Positions 17,077-25,711 of a stretch of 64,000 nt of DNA are shown one piece after another. Both the position numbers and the translations under genes were made by a program. The stretch covers positions 1-64,000 of the forward strand of contig JANYEI010000038.1 of the NCBI GenBank assembly GCA_025363205.1, in the 5' to 3' direction. The stretch's first letter is position 1. The number at the start of each line of letters is the position of its first letter. Source of the DNA: Frigoribacterium sp. Its GTDB lineage: Bacteria > Actinomycetota > Actinomycetes > Actinomycetales > Microbacteriaceae. The notes under the pieces are model-generated. The model was not told the DNA's origin. It was given only the letters and a program-made list of their open reading frames with translations, and did not search any database.

Positions 17077-17901
17077 ATGCCTTCAAAAGTTTGGTTTATC
17101 ACTGGAACGTCTCGCGGTTTCGGCCGGCAATGGGCAATTGCGGCGCTCGACCGGGGCGACAAAGTGGCAGCGACCGCTCGCAATATCGACACTCTCAGTG
17201 ACCTTTCCGAACGGTACGGCGACCTGATTCTTCCGCTCGCCCTCGACGTCACGGACCACGCCGCGGCGACCGCGGCGGTCGATGCGGCCCACGCGCACTT
17301 CGGACGACTCGACGTGGTGGTGAACAACGCCGGCTACGGACTTTTCGGCATGATCGAAGAGGTCAGCGATGCCGAAGCTCATGCCCAAATGGAGACCAAC
17401 TTCTTCGGCGCGCTGTGGGTTACCCAGGCGGCTCTCCCCTATATGCGAGCCCAAAAGAGCGGCCACATTCTGCAGGTCTCCTCCATCGGCGGCATCAGCG
17501 CATTCATGGGCACGGGACTCTACGCAGCCTCAAAATGGGCGCTCGAGGGATTCTCGCAGGCGCTTTCGCAGGAGGTCGCCCCGTTCAACATCAGGGTGAC
17601 CCTGATCGAGCCGGGCGGATTCTCCACGGACTGGGGCGGGTCATCCGGAATCCACGCGACCGCGCTGCCGGACTACGACGGCGTGAAGCAGCTGGCCGAG
17701 GCCGCCCGCAAATCCCGCGTGAGCGTCTCGGGCGACCCGGTCGCCTCCGCTGCGGTCCTGTTGAAGATCGTGGATGCCGACGAGCCGCCCCTGCGCATCT
17801 TTTTCGGGGAGGCTCCGCTGGCAATTGCGAAGGCGGATTATGCGTCACGACTGGCCACCTGGGAACAGTGGAACGACTTGTCCATCGAAGCACAGGGTTA
17901 A
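17077..17901 (+). CDS. short-chain dehydrogenase/reductase
   Basis: A 274-residue Rossmann oxidoreductase using NAD(P). It has the cofactor motif TGTSRGFG (9-16), LALDVTD (54-60), the structural NNAG (83-86), a catalytic Ser in VSSIGG (about 135), and Tyr149/Lys153 in YAASK. AAGGAA precedes the ATG. The preceding 208 bases hold no gene I can support. Arg34-35 region (AATARN) suggests NADP preference. It is followed by an aldo/keto reductase 57 bases later, with a tandem repeat of its own 3' end between them. Substrate not predictable. Confidence 0.9.
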   Translation: MPSKVWFITGTSRGFGRQWAIAALDRGDKVAATARNIDTLSDLSERYGDLILPLALDVTDHAAATAAVDAAHAHFGRLDVVVNNAGYGLFGMIEEVSDAEAHAQMETNFFGALWVTQAALPYMRAQKSGHILQVSSIGGISAFMGTGLYAASKWALEGFSQALSQEVAPFNIRVTLIEPGGFSTDWGGSSGIHATALPDYDGVKQLAEAARKSRVSVSGDPVASAAVLLKIVDADEPPLRIFFGEAPLAIAKADYASRLATWEQWNDLSIEAQG

Positions 17902-17943
17902 AGAAGCACAGGGCTAAAAAAGCACAGGGCTAGAAGCACAGGG
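17888..17943. repeat. four tandem copies of the dehydrogenase 3' end
   Basis: AAGCACAGGG occurs at 17888, 17904, 17920 and 17934 with near-identical spacers (TTAAAG, CTAAAA, CTAG), i.e. a 14-16 bp unit. The first copy encodes the last residues and stop of the short-chain dehydrogenase; the others lie in the gap before the aldo/keto reductase, the last close to its ribosome site (AGGAG). Replication slippage is the simplest origin. Confidence 0.85.
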
Positions 17944-17958
17944 CAATAGGAGAAAACA

Positions 17959-18909
17959 ATGAAAAAAGTGAATCTTGGAGAACTGACCGTCTCGGCGCAG
18001 GGTCTCGGCTGCATGGGAATGAGTGAGTGGTACGGACCGGCGGACTGGGACCAGTCCATCGCCACCATCCATCGCGCGATCGACCTCGGCGTGACGCTGC
18101 TCGATACCGCGAACGTGTACGGCGACGGCCATAACGAGGTACTGGTCGGCCGTGCCATCCACGACCGTCGTGATTCCGTGCAGATCGCGACCAAATTTGG
18201 CATTGACCGTACCGGCGGGGATGACAAACGAATCATCCGTGGTGAGCGTGGGTATGTGAAACGATCGGCCGAATCCTCGCTGTTGCGCCTGGGAATCGAC
18301 ACGATCGACTTGTATTACCTGCACCGTCCGGCACAGACGGCCGAGATCGAGGAGACGGTCGGAGCGATGGCCGAACTCGTGACCGAGGGCAAGGTGCGTT
18401 ACCTCGGCCTGAGCGAGGTCGACGAGTCGCTGCTGCGGCGCGCGCACGCCGTGCACCCGATCAGCGCAGTGCAGAGCGAGTACTCGCTCTGGACACGCGA
18501 CCCCGAGAGCCTCGCTCCCGTGATGAAGGAACTGGGCATCGGCCTGGTTCCCTACTCCCCCCTCGGGCGCGGATTCCTCACCGGGACAGTCGACCGCACG
18601 ACGTTCGATGCGAAAGACTTTCGCAGCAAGAGCCCCCGTTTCGTCGGTGAGGCCGGGGATGCGAACCAGGCGATCGCCGAGACGGTCACCGCAATCGCTA
18701 CCCGGATTGGCGCGACGCCGGCGCAAGTCGCACTCGCCTGGGTCGGCGCCCAGAGCACCCGCCTTGGCATCTCGATTGTGCCGATCCCCGGCACGAAGCG
18801 TGTGAAATGGCTCGAGCAGAACGTCGGCGCTCTTGATCTCACGCTTGACACCGATACGCTCAGTGCGCTCGACGGCCTGATCGAACAGGTTGTCGGAGCG
18901 CGCTACTAG
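17959..18909 (+). CDS. aldo/keto reductase
   Basis: A 316-residue (beta/alpha)8 NADPH-dependent oxidoreductase reducing aldehydes or ketones. The catalytic tetrad is visible: Asp49 (LLDTANVYG), Tyr54, Lys79 (IATKFG) and His122 (LYYLHRP). The N-terminus GCMGMSEWYG and the cofactor segment IPIPGTKR (about 275-282) fit the AKR13/YakC-like group. AGGAG precedes the ATG. It probably shares a transcript with the short-chain dehydrogenase just upstream; together they suggest handling of a carbonyl compound. Confidence 0.92.
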   Translation: MKKVNLGELTVSAQGLGCMGMSEWYGPADWDQSIATIHRAIDLGVTLLDTANVYGDGHNEVLVGRAIHDRRDSVQIATKFGIDRTGGDDKRIIRGERGYVKRSAESSLLRLGIDTIDLYYLHRPAQTAEIEETVGAMAELVTEGKVRYLGLSEVDESLLRRAHAVHPISAVQSEYSLWTRDPESLAPVMKELGIGLVPYSPLGRGFLTGTVDRTTFDAKDFRSKSPRFVGEAGDANQAIAETVTAIATRIGATPAQVALAWVGAQSTRLGISIVPIPGTKRVKWLEQNVGALDLTLDTDTLSALDGLIEQVVGARY

Positions 18910-18972
18910 AGCCAAATCCCCCGGGTGGATCGCTGTCGGGTTCACCCGGGACGGATGTCTAGGCTTGTCGCT

Positions 18973-19689
18973 ATGGCCACAGTCATTCTCGTGCGGCACG
19001 GCCGCACCACCGCGAACACCGCCGGCGTCCTGGCGGGACGGGCCGCGGGCGTCAGGCTCGACCAAGCCGGACGGGCGCAGGCGGCACTGATGGGCGAACG
19101 CCTTGCCGTGGTGCCGCTGGTCGGCGTGGTCTCGAGCCCACTGGAGCGCTGTCGGCAGACGGCGCGGTTCATCCTTGACTCTTACAATCGTGACTCTCAG
19201 AATCTCGATCACCAGGGCGGTCTGCCGGTGACGGCACTGGAGAAGGGGATCACCGAGTGCGATTACGGTGAGTGGCAGGGCCGTACCATTGCCGAACTGG
19301 CCAAGGAGGACCTGTGGTCGGTGGTGCAGTCGCACCCCTCCGCGGTCACATTCCCCGGCGGCGAGTCCATGGCAGCGATGCAGGCCAGATCGGTTGCTGC
19401 GATTCGACGTCACGATGCCGCATTCGAGCTTCAGCACGGATCCGGCGCCGTCTGGGTGGCGGTGAGCCACGGCGACATCATCAAGTCGATCCTGGCCGAC
19501 GCCCTCGGCATGCATCTGGACCTGTTCCAGCGAATCAGCGTTGGCCCGGCCTCCGTTTCAATCGTTCGGTATGGAGCCGGTCGCCCCAACGTCATCGCGA
19601 CGAACACCGATTCTGGTGACCTCTCCTGGCTTCGCGCCAGCGCCCCGGCCCACGATGCACCGGTCGGCGGCGGCGCAGGCAACCTCTGA
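18973..19689 (+). CDS. histidine phosphatase family protein (MSMEG_4193-type)
   Basis: About 238 residues of the phosphoglycerate-mutase-like fold. The phosphoacceptor motif LVRHGRT (RHG at 8-10) is at the N-terminus, ERCRQTA supplies the conserved Arg pair, ITECDYGEWQG follows, and WVAVSHGD gives the second His. It heads a three-gene group with DUF3090 (34 bases on) and SCO1664 (2 bases on), conserved together across actinobacteria; the subfamily is named MSMEG_4193. The joint function is not established. A start at 18955 is also possible. Confidence 0.88.
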   Translation: MATVILVRHGRTTANTAGVLAGRAAGVRLDQAGRAQAALMGERLAVVPLVGVVSSPLERCRQTARFILDSYNRDSQNLDHQGGLPVTALEKGITECDYGEWQGRTIAELAKEDLWSVVQSHPSAVTFPGGESMAAMQARSVAAIRRHDAAFELQHGSGAVWVAVSHGDIIKSILADALGMHLDLFQRISVGPASVSIVRYGAGRPNVIATNTDSGDLSWLRASAPAHDAPVGGGAGNL

Positions 19690-19723
19690 GGAATCGCTCA
19701 TCCACCGCTCGTAGAATATTCGT

Positions 19724-20272
19724 ATGCCAACCATCATCCACGCGTTCGACTGGCCCGATCGGGTCGTCGTCGGTGCGGTCGGGGAACCCGGGTCGCGCAC
19801 GTTTTACCTGCAAGCTCGAACCGGAAAACGAATCGTCAGCGTGGCGATGGAGAAAGAGCAGTCGGCCCTTCTCGCCGAGAAGATCGAGGAAATCCTCGAC
19901 GAGTTGATGGGCCAGCAGGGCAACCCGGTGAGCGTACCGGCTGAGACGCCGATCGAGCTCGTTGACAACGATCCCCTCGAGCAACCAGTCGATGCCGAAT
20001 TTCGCACCGGCGTGATGAGCCTGGGCTGGGACCCGTCGACGGCGCAGGTCGTCATCGAGGCCTACCCGCTCGTACTGGTCGAGGAGGGCGCGATCGATCA
20101 GGTCGAGACGGAGCCGGCGGAGATGCTGCTGGTGCGCATTCCGGTCGGCACCGCGCGGGCATTCGCGAAGCGCACCCTCGAAGTGGTCGGATCTGGCCGG
20201 CCGATCTGTTCTGTCTGTGGCACGCCCATAGACCCCGACGGGCATGTGCACACGCTGCCTGATGATTTCTGA
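19724..20272 (+). CDS. DUF3090 family protein
   Basis: A 182-residue conserved actinobacterial protein of unknown function. Its opening FDWPDRVVVGAVGEPGSRTF and the following YLQARTGKRIVSVAMEKEQ are typical of DUF3090. Near the C-terminus, CSVCGTPIDPDGHVH gives Cys-x2-Cys plus His residues that could bind a metal. It lies between the MSMEG_4193-type phosphatase and SCO1664-type genes in the usual order, and its stop is 2 bases before the next start, so translation is probably coupled. Cytoplasmic by absence of signal or membrane segments. Confidence 0.9.
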   Translation: MPTIIHAFDWPDRVVVGAVGEPGSRTFYLQARTGKRIVSVAMEKEQSALLAEKIEEILDELMGQQGNPVSVPAETPIELVDNDPLEQPVDAEFRTGVMSLGWDPSTAQVVIEAYPLVLVEEGAIDQVETEPAEMLLVRIPVGTARAFAKRTLEVVGSGRPICSVCGTPIDPDGHVHTLPDDF

Positions 20273-20274
20273 CG

Positions 20275-21042
20275 ATGCCGGATGCGGACCTCGCGGAGGA
20301 TGAGCTAGAGATCACCGGCCGCATCACCACGGCATCGAACGCGACGTTTCTTGCGCGTATCGGAAACGTTGTGGTGGTCTACAAGCCCGTAGCCGGCGAG
20401 CGTCCGCTCTGGGACTTTCCGGACGGCGATCTCGCGAGCCGTGAGGTCGCGGCGTGCCTGGTGTCGGAGGCTTTCGGCTGGAACATCGTTCCCCGCACCT
20501 GGCTGCGCGAAGGTCCGCTTGGCGCGGGAATGGTGCAGCTCTGGCGGGATATCGATCCCGAGCAGGATGCCGTTGACCTGGTGCCCGCAGGCGCCGTGCC
20601 CGCTGAGGGGTGGCGCCACGTCTTCAACGGGTTGGATAATCAGGATCGGTCGGTCACGCTCATCCACGAGGACTCCCCCGCGCTACGACGGATGGCCGTC
20701 TTTGACATCGTCGTGAACAATGCCGATCGCAAGGGCGCGCACGTGCTCGCGATGGCGGACGGACACCGTCACGGGGTTGACCACGGTCTCACCTTCCACG
20801 TCGAGCACAAGCTGCGCACAGTGCTCTGGGGCTGGCTCGGTGACGAGCTCACCGCCGACGAGTTGGAGGGGATCGACCGGGTGCGCGCGCAGCTCGACGG
20901 CGATCTCGGAGCTTCCCTCGCAGAACTGCTTACCAGCCGCGAGATAACGGCCCTCGCCGACCGCTGCGACCGGTTACGGCAGAACGGGCGCTTCCCCGCC
21001 CCTCGCGGCCACATGCCCGCCGTGCCGTGGCCGCTGTTCTGA
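20275..21042 (+). CDS. SCO1664 family protein, PI3/PI4-kinase-like fold
   Basis: A 255-residue protein, third gene of the MSMEG_4193/DUF3090/SCO1664 set. It shows a kinase-like series: VVVYKPVAGERPLWDFPDG (candidate nucleotide-binding Lys), LVSEAFGWNIVP, then NNADRKGAHVL and HGVDHGLTFH. The last two resemble the catalytic and metal-binding loops of phosphatidylinositol-kinase-like enzymes. Known for the family: conserved in actinobacteria, function unknown. Inference: a phosphotransferase acting with, or against, the neighbouring phosphatase. It converges with the VWA gene with a 5-base gap. Confidence 0.87.
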   Translation: MPDADLAEDELEITGRITTASNATFLARIGNVVVVYKPVAGERPLWDFPDGDLASREVAACLVSEAFGWNIVPRTWLREGPLGAGMVQLWRDIDPEQDAVDLVPAGAVPAEGWRHVFNGLDNQDRSVTLIHEDSPALRRMAVFDIVVNNADRKGAHVLAMADGHRHGVDHGLTFHVEHKLRTVLWGWLGDELTADELEGIDRVRAQLDGDLGASLAELLTSREITALADRCDRLRQNGRFPAPRGHMPAVPWPLF

Positions 21043-21047
21043 CGGCC

Positions 21048-23087
21048 TCATCCGCGACCGAACACGCCGTCGAAGCCACCGCTCGACGGACCCTCGCCGC
21101 CCCTGCTGCCGCGCGAGCCGAGGTAGGAACTCACGACAGCCGCGCCGAGATCGTCCAGCTCGGGGGCGACGACCGTTCCGCCGACCCGCTTCGCCATCGA
21201 GTCGATGAACCGGGCAAGGCCGGGATCGTCGCCGAGGCGGAAGAACGTCGTCTGGGCGCCAAGGCGCATTGAGTTTTCGAGCTCGCGCACGGCATAGGCC
21301 ACAGTGAGCGGATGCGGTGGGTAGTCGAAGAAGACCTCACCACTGGCTTCGAGGTGCGAGGTCGGTTCGCCGTCGGTGACGATGAGGAGCACTGGCTGGG
21401 CATTCGGATGCTTGCGGAAGTGACGGTTTGCCAGCAGCAGGGCGTGATGCAGGTTGGTGCCCTTGTCGTAGATCTCCTCGAGCCCGGTGAGCTGCTCGAT
21501 GTCAATCACGGAAGCCGACCGACCGAAGTTGATGAGCTGCAGCTCATCGCCGCGGAAGCGGCTCGTGATGAGGGTGTGGAGCGCAAGCGCGGTGCGCTTC
21601 ATCGGTACCCACCGCCCGTCCATCACCATCGAGAATGAGGTGTCAACGAGCAGAGCGACACAGGCCTGCGTGCGCGCCTCGGTCTCCTGCACCTCTACGT
21701 CACCGATCTCGATCCGCACACCCGCGCCGGTTGCGCCGCCCTCCCCCGCCGTGCGGGTGATGGCGTTGGTGATGGTGCGAGTGACATCCCAGGCTTCCGT
21801 GTCGCCGAAGGCCCACTCGCGAGTGGCACCGGAGCGCTCCCCCGCCGCCCCCGCCTGGCGGAGGTCATGGTTACCCTGGCGCCCCGACATGCGGTTTGCG
21901 ACATCGCGCAACAGTGCCTTGCCGAGTTGTCGCATCGCCTTCGGGGTCAGGGTGAGCTGGCCGTCAGATTTGCGTTTCATCGTGCCGGAGTCTCGCAGGG
22001 CTTTCTCGAGCTGCTGAAGCGTGCGGGCGTCAACCGCTGCCTCGTCGCCGAGTTGGCGGGACAGCTGATCGAGGTCGAGGTCGTCCAGGCGCGATCCGTT
22101 GTACGACTGCGCAAGCTGCTCAGACAGCGCATCGAGTTCGGCGATGTCCTGGAACACCCCGGTGCCGTCACCAAGACCGAGTCCCTCCTCACCATCCATC
22201 TTCTCGGAGCCGCCCCAGTTCTCACCAGGGCGAAGCGAACGAAGGCTGCCGTCGAGCTGGGCGAGCGACTGCATCAGCTCCGGTGACCCGAAGGCCTGCT
22301 GCGCGAGCGCATCGAGTTCGTTCCGCTGTTCCTGGCTCATCGAGTTGCGCATCCGCTCTGCGGCAGCGGCGCGCTCGGCAAGCGAGTCGAGAAGTTCATC
22401 GATGTTGCCTGGCTTATCGGGGAAGAACTCGCCGTGCTTCGCCATGAAGTCATCGAACTGCTCCTGGCTGTCTTCGCCGTGCCCGTGGGCCTCGAGCAGG
22501 GCGTTGAGATCGTTCATCATCTCGGTGATTGCGGCCCGGTCGGCGTCGGTGGCGTTCTCGAGCGCGTCCTTCATTCCGGCGAAGCGCTGGTCGAGCAATT
22601 CACGCCCGAGCAGGTCTTTGATCTTCTCGAAGTCGGCCCGAGCCTCGCTGCTCTTCCAGTCGTAGTCGCTGAGCTCGCTGACCGCTGCCGCCGGGGAGGC
22701 CGGCAGGTTGTCGAGCTGCATTTCGGCGAGCATCCGATCGCCGTCATCCAGCTCGGTGTCGCGGGCAAGCTGTTTGCGCTCGGCAAGAACGGCTTTGTCG
22801 AGCAGGGCTTTGACCTCCTGCAGTGTGCCGTCGAGGTTGTGCTTCTTCGTCAGCTCGCGCCGACGCTCGGCAACACGGCGCGCCAAGTCGTCGAGGCCAG
22901 CCTGGTTCGCGCCACCCCGACGCAGAAACTCGCGCATCGCACGCTCGGGCGAGGAGCCCGCCATGACATCCTCACCGATCGCATCAAGCGCCTCCGACAA
23001 GTCGACGGGAGCTGCGAGCGGATCGGGCCCGCCGTCATACCTGCCATAGCGAGCACGCCGAGCCAGCCGGCGATTGGCTCTAGCCAC
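21048..23087 (-). CDS. VWA (von Willebrand A) domain protein
   Basis: A 679-residue protein with a long, charged, mostly helical N-terminal part. The C-terminal third is a VWA domain whose metal-ion-dependent adhesion site is complete: DTSFS followed by MDGRW, a conserved Thr in EEIYDKGTNLHHAL and an Asp in LIVTDGEPTS. It lies 8 bases downstream of an AAA ATPase gene. Such AAA/VWA pairs (MoxR/CoxE, ChlI/ChlD-like) act as chaperone or metal-insertion complexes, with the VWA partner binding substrate. The target here is unknown. Unusually rich in Asp/Glu and Arg. Confidence 0.88.
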   Translation of the reverse strand: MARANRRLARRARYGRYDGGPDPLAAPVDLSEALDAIGEDVMAGSSPERAMREFLRRGGANQAGLDDLARRVAERRRELTKKHNLDGTLQEVKALLDKAVLAERKQLARDTELDDGDRMLAEMQLDNLPASPAAAVSELSDYDWKSSEARADFEKIKDLLGRELLDQRFAGMKDALENATDADRAAITEMMNDLNALLEAHGHGEDSQEQFDDFMAKHGEFFPDKPGNIDELLDSLAERAAAAERMRNSMSQEQRNELDALAQQAFGSPELMQSLAQLDGSLRSLRPGENWGGSEKMDGEEGLGLGDGTGVFQDIAELDALSEQLAQSYNGSRLDDLDLDQLSRQLGDEAAVDARTLQQLEKALRDSGTMKRKSDGQLTLTPKAMRQLGKALLRDVANRMSGRQGNHDLRQAGAAGERSGATREWAFGDTEAWDVTRTITNAITRTAGEGGATGAGVRIEIGDVEVQETEARTQACVALLVDTSFSMVMDGRWVPMKRTALALHTLITSRFRGDELQLINFGRSASVIDIEQLTGLEEIYDKGTNLHHALLLANRHFRKHPNAQPVLLIVTDGEPTSHLEASGEVFFDYPPHPLTVAYAVRELENSMRLGAQTTFFRLGDDPGLARFIDSMAKRVGGTVVAPELDDLGAAVVSSYLGSRGSRGGEGPSSGGFDGVFGRG

Positions 23088-23095
23088 GGTTGTTC

Positions 23096-24604
23096 CTAGC
23101 CATAGATGACCTCGCCCTCGCCGCTCTCCTTGCTGATTTTGCGCATGAGATAGAGGCCCTCGAGAGCGAGCTCGATTGCGCCGGCGCGCTGCCCGTCGTT
23201 GGTGGCACCGAGGCGGGCGCAGATCTCGTCATAGAGCTCCGATTCGCCCAGCACCGGGAGGCCGGCAAGAAAGTCGCTGGCGGTGACCTGCTCGCCGGTC
23301 GTCACCATGACGCCGCTCGCAATCGACTCCACCAGCACGGCAAAATCGAGACCACGGAAATGGGCGCGCACTGTTTCTGCGGTGGCGGTGCGGAGAAGAT
23401 GGTCGAGAATTTCGTCCTCTCGCCCCTCTTCGCCGGACTCGAACTCGATCTTGCCGCCGAGCACGTCGACGGCCGTCTCCAGGTCGACCGGCCGGGCCAC
23501 GGCATCCGGCTCGCCCTGGCGGGTCGCCCGGTGAATCGCGGCCGCCGCGATGGTCTCGGCTCCCGCGATGGCGAAGCGCGCACTCACACCGCTGCGCTGG
23601 TCGACCGCGGACGACTCGCGCAGGGCCCGCGTGAAGCGGGCGAGGATCTCGACGAGGTAGTCGGGCACATCGGCGACGAGGTCGGACTCCTGGCGGATGA
23701 TGGCGATCTCATCGGCGAGTTCGGCCGGGTAGTGGGTGCGAATCTCGGCGCCGAAGCGATCCTTCAGCGGGGTGATGATCCGCCCGCGGTTGGTGTAGTC
23801 CTCTGGGTTTGCACTGGCCACCACGAGCACGTCGAGCGGGAGGCGCAGCACGTAGCCGCGGATCTGGATATCGCGTTCCTCCATCACGTTGAGCATCGCG
23901 ACCTGGATGCGTTCGGCCAGGTCGGGCAGCTCGTTGATGGCGACGATGCCGCGGTGGCTGCGCGGGATCAGGCCGAAGTGTATGGTCTCAGGATCCCCCA
24001 GGCTTCGGCCTTCCGCAACCTTCATCGGATCGACATCGCCGATCAGGTCGGCAACACTCGTGTCGGGGGTGGCGAGCTTCTCGGCATACCGCTCGTCCCG
24101 GCCGCGCCAGGCGACCGGCAGGTCATCTCCCAGCTCGGTGGCGCGGCGCACACTGGTTACGGTGATGGGTTCGAAGGGATGCTCGCCGAGCTCGGAGTCC
24201 TTGATCACCGGACTCCACTCATCGAGCAGCCCGACCATCGTGCGCAACAAGCGGGTCTTGCCCTGCCCGCGCTCGCCGAGAAGCACGATGTCGTGGCCCG
24301 CGATGAGGGCCCGCTCGAGCTGCGGGATGACGGTGGATGCGAAGCCGTGCAGCCCCGGCCACGGGTTGCGGCCCTCTCGGAGCGCGGAGAGAAGATTGTC
24401 GCGGATCTCGACGCGCAGCGTCTTCTGCACATGGCCGGAAGACCGGAGCTCGCCGACGGTTGTCTGGGGTGGACGTATCACCTCAACAAAGTTACCCCGA
24501 CCCTGACCAGTCACTGCAGTGAATGCGCCTTGATCCCAGCCAAGGCGAAGGATTGGACCACGGATTGCACCCTCAGGGACTTCGCGAGACGGGTGCGGCG
24601 GCAC
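23096..24604 (-). CDS. AAA+ ATPase, MoxR/ChlI-like partner of the VWA protein
   Basis: About 500 residues. Walker A is GERGQGKT (110-117); the Walker B region NELPDLAERIQVAMLNVMEE is followed by the sensor SANPEDYTNRG and the arginine-finger stretch PLKDRFGAEI. The annotated start (GTG at 24604) is uncertain: family members begin close to TVGELRSSGHVQ, so GTG codons at 24514 or 24481 are plausible. It is transcribed with the VWA gene and divergent from a lipid-kinase-like gene. It likely remodels or loads a protein target bound by the VWA subunit. Confidence 0.86.
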   Translation of the reverse strand: MPPHPSREVPEGAIRGPILRLGWDQGAFTAVTGQGRGNFVEVIRPPQTTVGELRSSGHVQKTLRVEIRDNLLSALREGRNPWPGLHGFASTVIPQLERALIAGHDIVLLGERGQGKTRLLRTMVGLLDEWSPVIKDSELGEHPFEPITVTSVRRATELGDDLPVAWRGRDERYAEKLATPDTSVADLIGDVDPMKVAEGRSLGDPETIHFGLIPRSHRGIVAINELPDLAERIQVAMLNVMEERDIQIRGYVLRLPLDVLVVASANPEDYTNRGRIITPLKDRFGAEIRTHYPAELADEIAIIRQESDLVADVPDYLVEILARFTRALRESSAVDQRSGVSARFAIAGAETIAAAAIHRATRQGEPDAVARPVDLETAVDVLGGKIEFESGEEGREDEILDHLLRTATAETVRAHFRGLDFAVLVESIASGVMVTTGEQVTASDFLAGLPVLGESELYDEICARLGATNDGQRAGAIELALEGLYLMRKISKESGEGEVIYG

Positions 24605-24695
24605 TCAGCGCGGAACGAAAATTGCCATTCTGGCCGCAATTGACCGGCTGGTCAACCCGCTCTCCCCGCTCGATTCGCGCCCATACGATAACGCC

Positions 24696-25685
24696 ATGAA
24701 CAATGCCAGCCCCCGTGTCGCCGCGGTCGTGTATAACCCCATCAAGGTAGACCTCCCTGCTCTCCGCGAAGCAGTGATCTCAGAGGCTGCGGCCGCCGGT
24801 TGGGGGGAAACCCTCTGGTTTGAAACGTCGATTGATGATGTCGGCCAGGGCGCAACGGGAGAAGCCCTCGCGCAGCACGTCGATATGGTGATCGTGGCGG
24901 GCGGTGATGGCACGGTTCGAGCGGTTGTCGAAGCTCTGCGGGGGCACGAGGTGTCCGTTGCCCTTCTGCCATCGGGCACCGGAAACCTTCTCGCGCGCAA
25001 CCTCAAGATGACACTCAACGATCTGCCGGGGAGCATCAAAGTCGCCTTCACCGGGGTGGATCGACAGATCGATCTCGGCATGATCCGCATTGAACGGGCT
25101 GATAAGAGCCGGGATCAACATGCGTTCGTGGTGATGGCAGGACTGGGCCTCGATGCGAAGATGATCGCCAATACCGACGATGAACTCAAAGCCAAAGCGG
25201 GCTGGGTTGCCTACATCAAAGCCCTTGCCGCCTCACTTCGAGACCCATCGGAGCTTCACCTCCACTTTCGGCTCGACGATGGACCTCGCACGCGAAGGAC
25301 CGTGCACACTTTGATCCTCGGCAACTGTGGCTCCCTGCAGGCAAATATTCTGCTCATGCCCGAAGCGGTGCTGGACGACGGCAAATTCGACATCATGATG
25401 ACTCGACCCGATGGCGTGCTCGGGTGGATCCGGGTCTGGACGAAAGTCGCCTGGACCAATGGTGTCGTTCGGCGCACAAAGGCCGGAAAAGCGATTGCAG
25501 GAGAACACAAGAACAATCCGGACCTTCACTATGAAACGGGCACGTCATTCACCGCGCGCCTATCGGATCCCGAAGAAATCGAACTCGATGGCGACGGCTT
25601 CGGTGAAGCGATTGCGTTCAAGGCGTGGATCGAGCCGAATGCTCTTCGTGTGCGCACACCCGAGGTGACAACGGCCGCGAAATGA
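24696..25685 (+). CDS. diacylglycerol kinase family protein
   Basis: A 329-residue protein of the DAGK/sphingosine-kinase/NAD-kinase fold. The nucleotide-binding loop AGGDGTVRAV (68-77) and LPSGTGNLLARNL are present, followed by GLGLDAKMIANT and the C-terminal beta-sandwich with EIELDGDGFGEA. Members phosphorylate lipid diacylglycerol or related lipids at the inner face of the membrane; YegS/DgkB are examples. It is separated from the divergent AAA gene by about 90 bases and converges with an aldo/keto reductase. Confidence 0.9.
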   Translation: MNNASPRVAAVVYNPIKVDLPALREAVISEAAAAGWGETLWFETSIDDVGQGATGEALAQHVDMVIVAGGDGTVRAVVEALRGHEVSVALLPSGTGNLLARNLKMTLNDLPGSIKVAFTGVDRQIDLGMIRIERADKSRDQHAFVVMAGLGLDAKMIANTDDELKAKAGWVAYIKALAASLRDPSELHLHFRLDDGPRTRRTVHTLILGNCGSLQANILLMPEAVLDDGKFDIMMTRPDGVLGWIRVWTKVAWTNGVVRRTKAGKAIAGEHKNNPDLHYETGTSFTARLSDPEEIELDGDGFGEAIAFKAWIEPNALRVRTPEVTTAAK

Positions 25686-25711
25686 TGCGGTGACCGACGA
25701 GTCCGCTGCGG

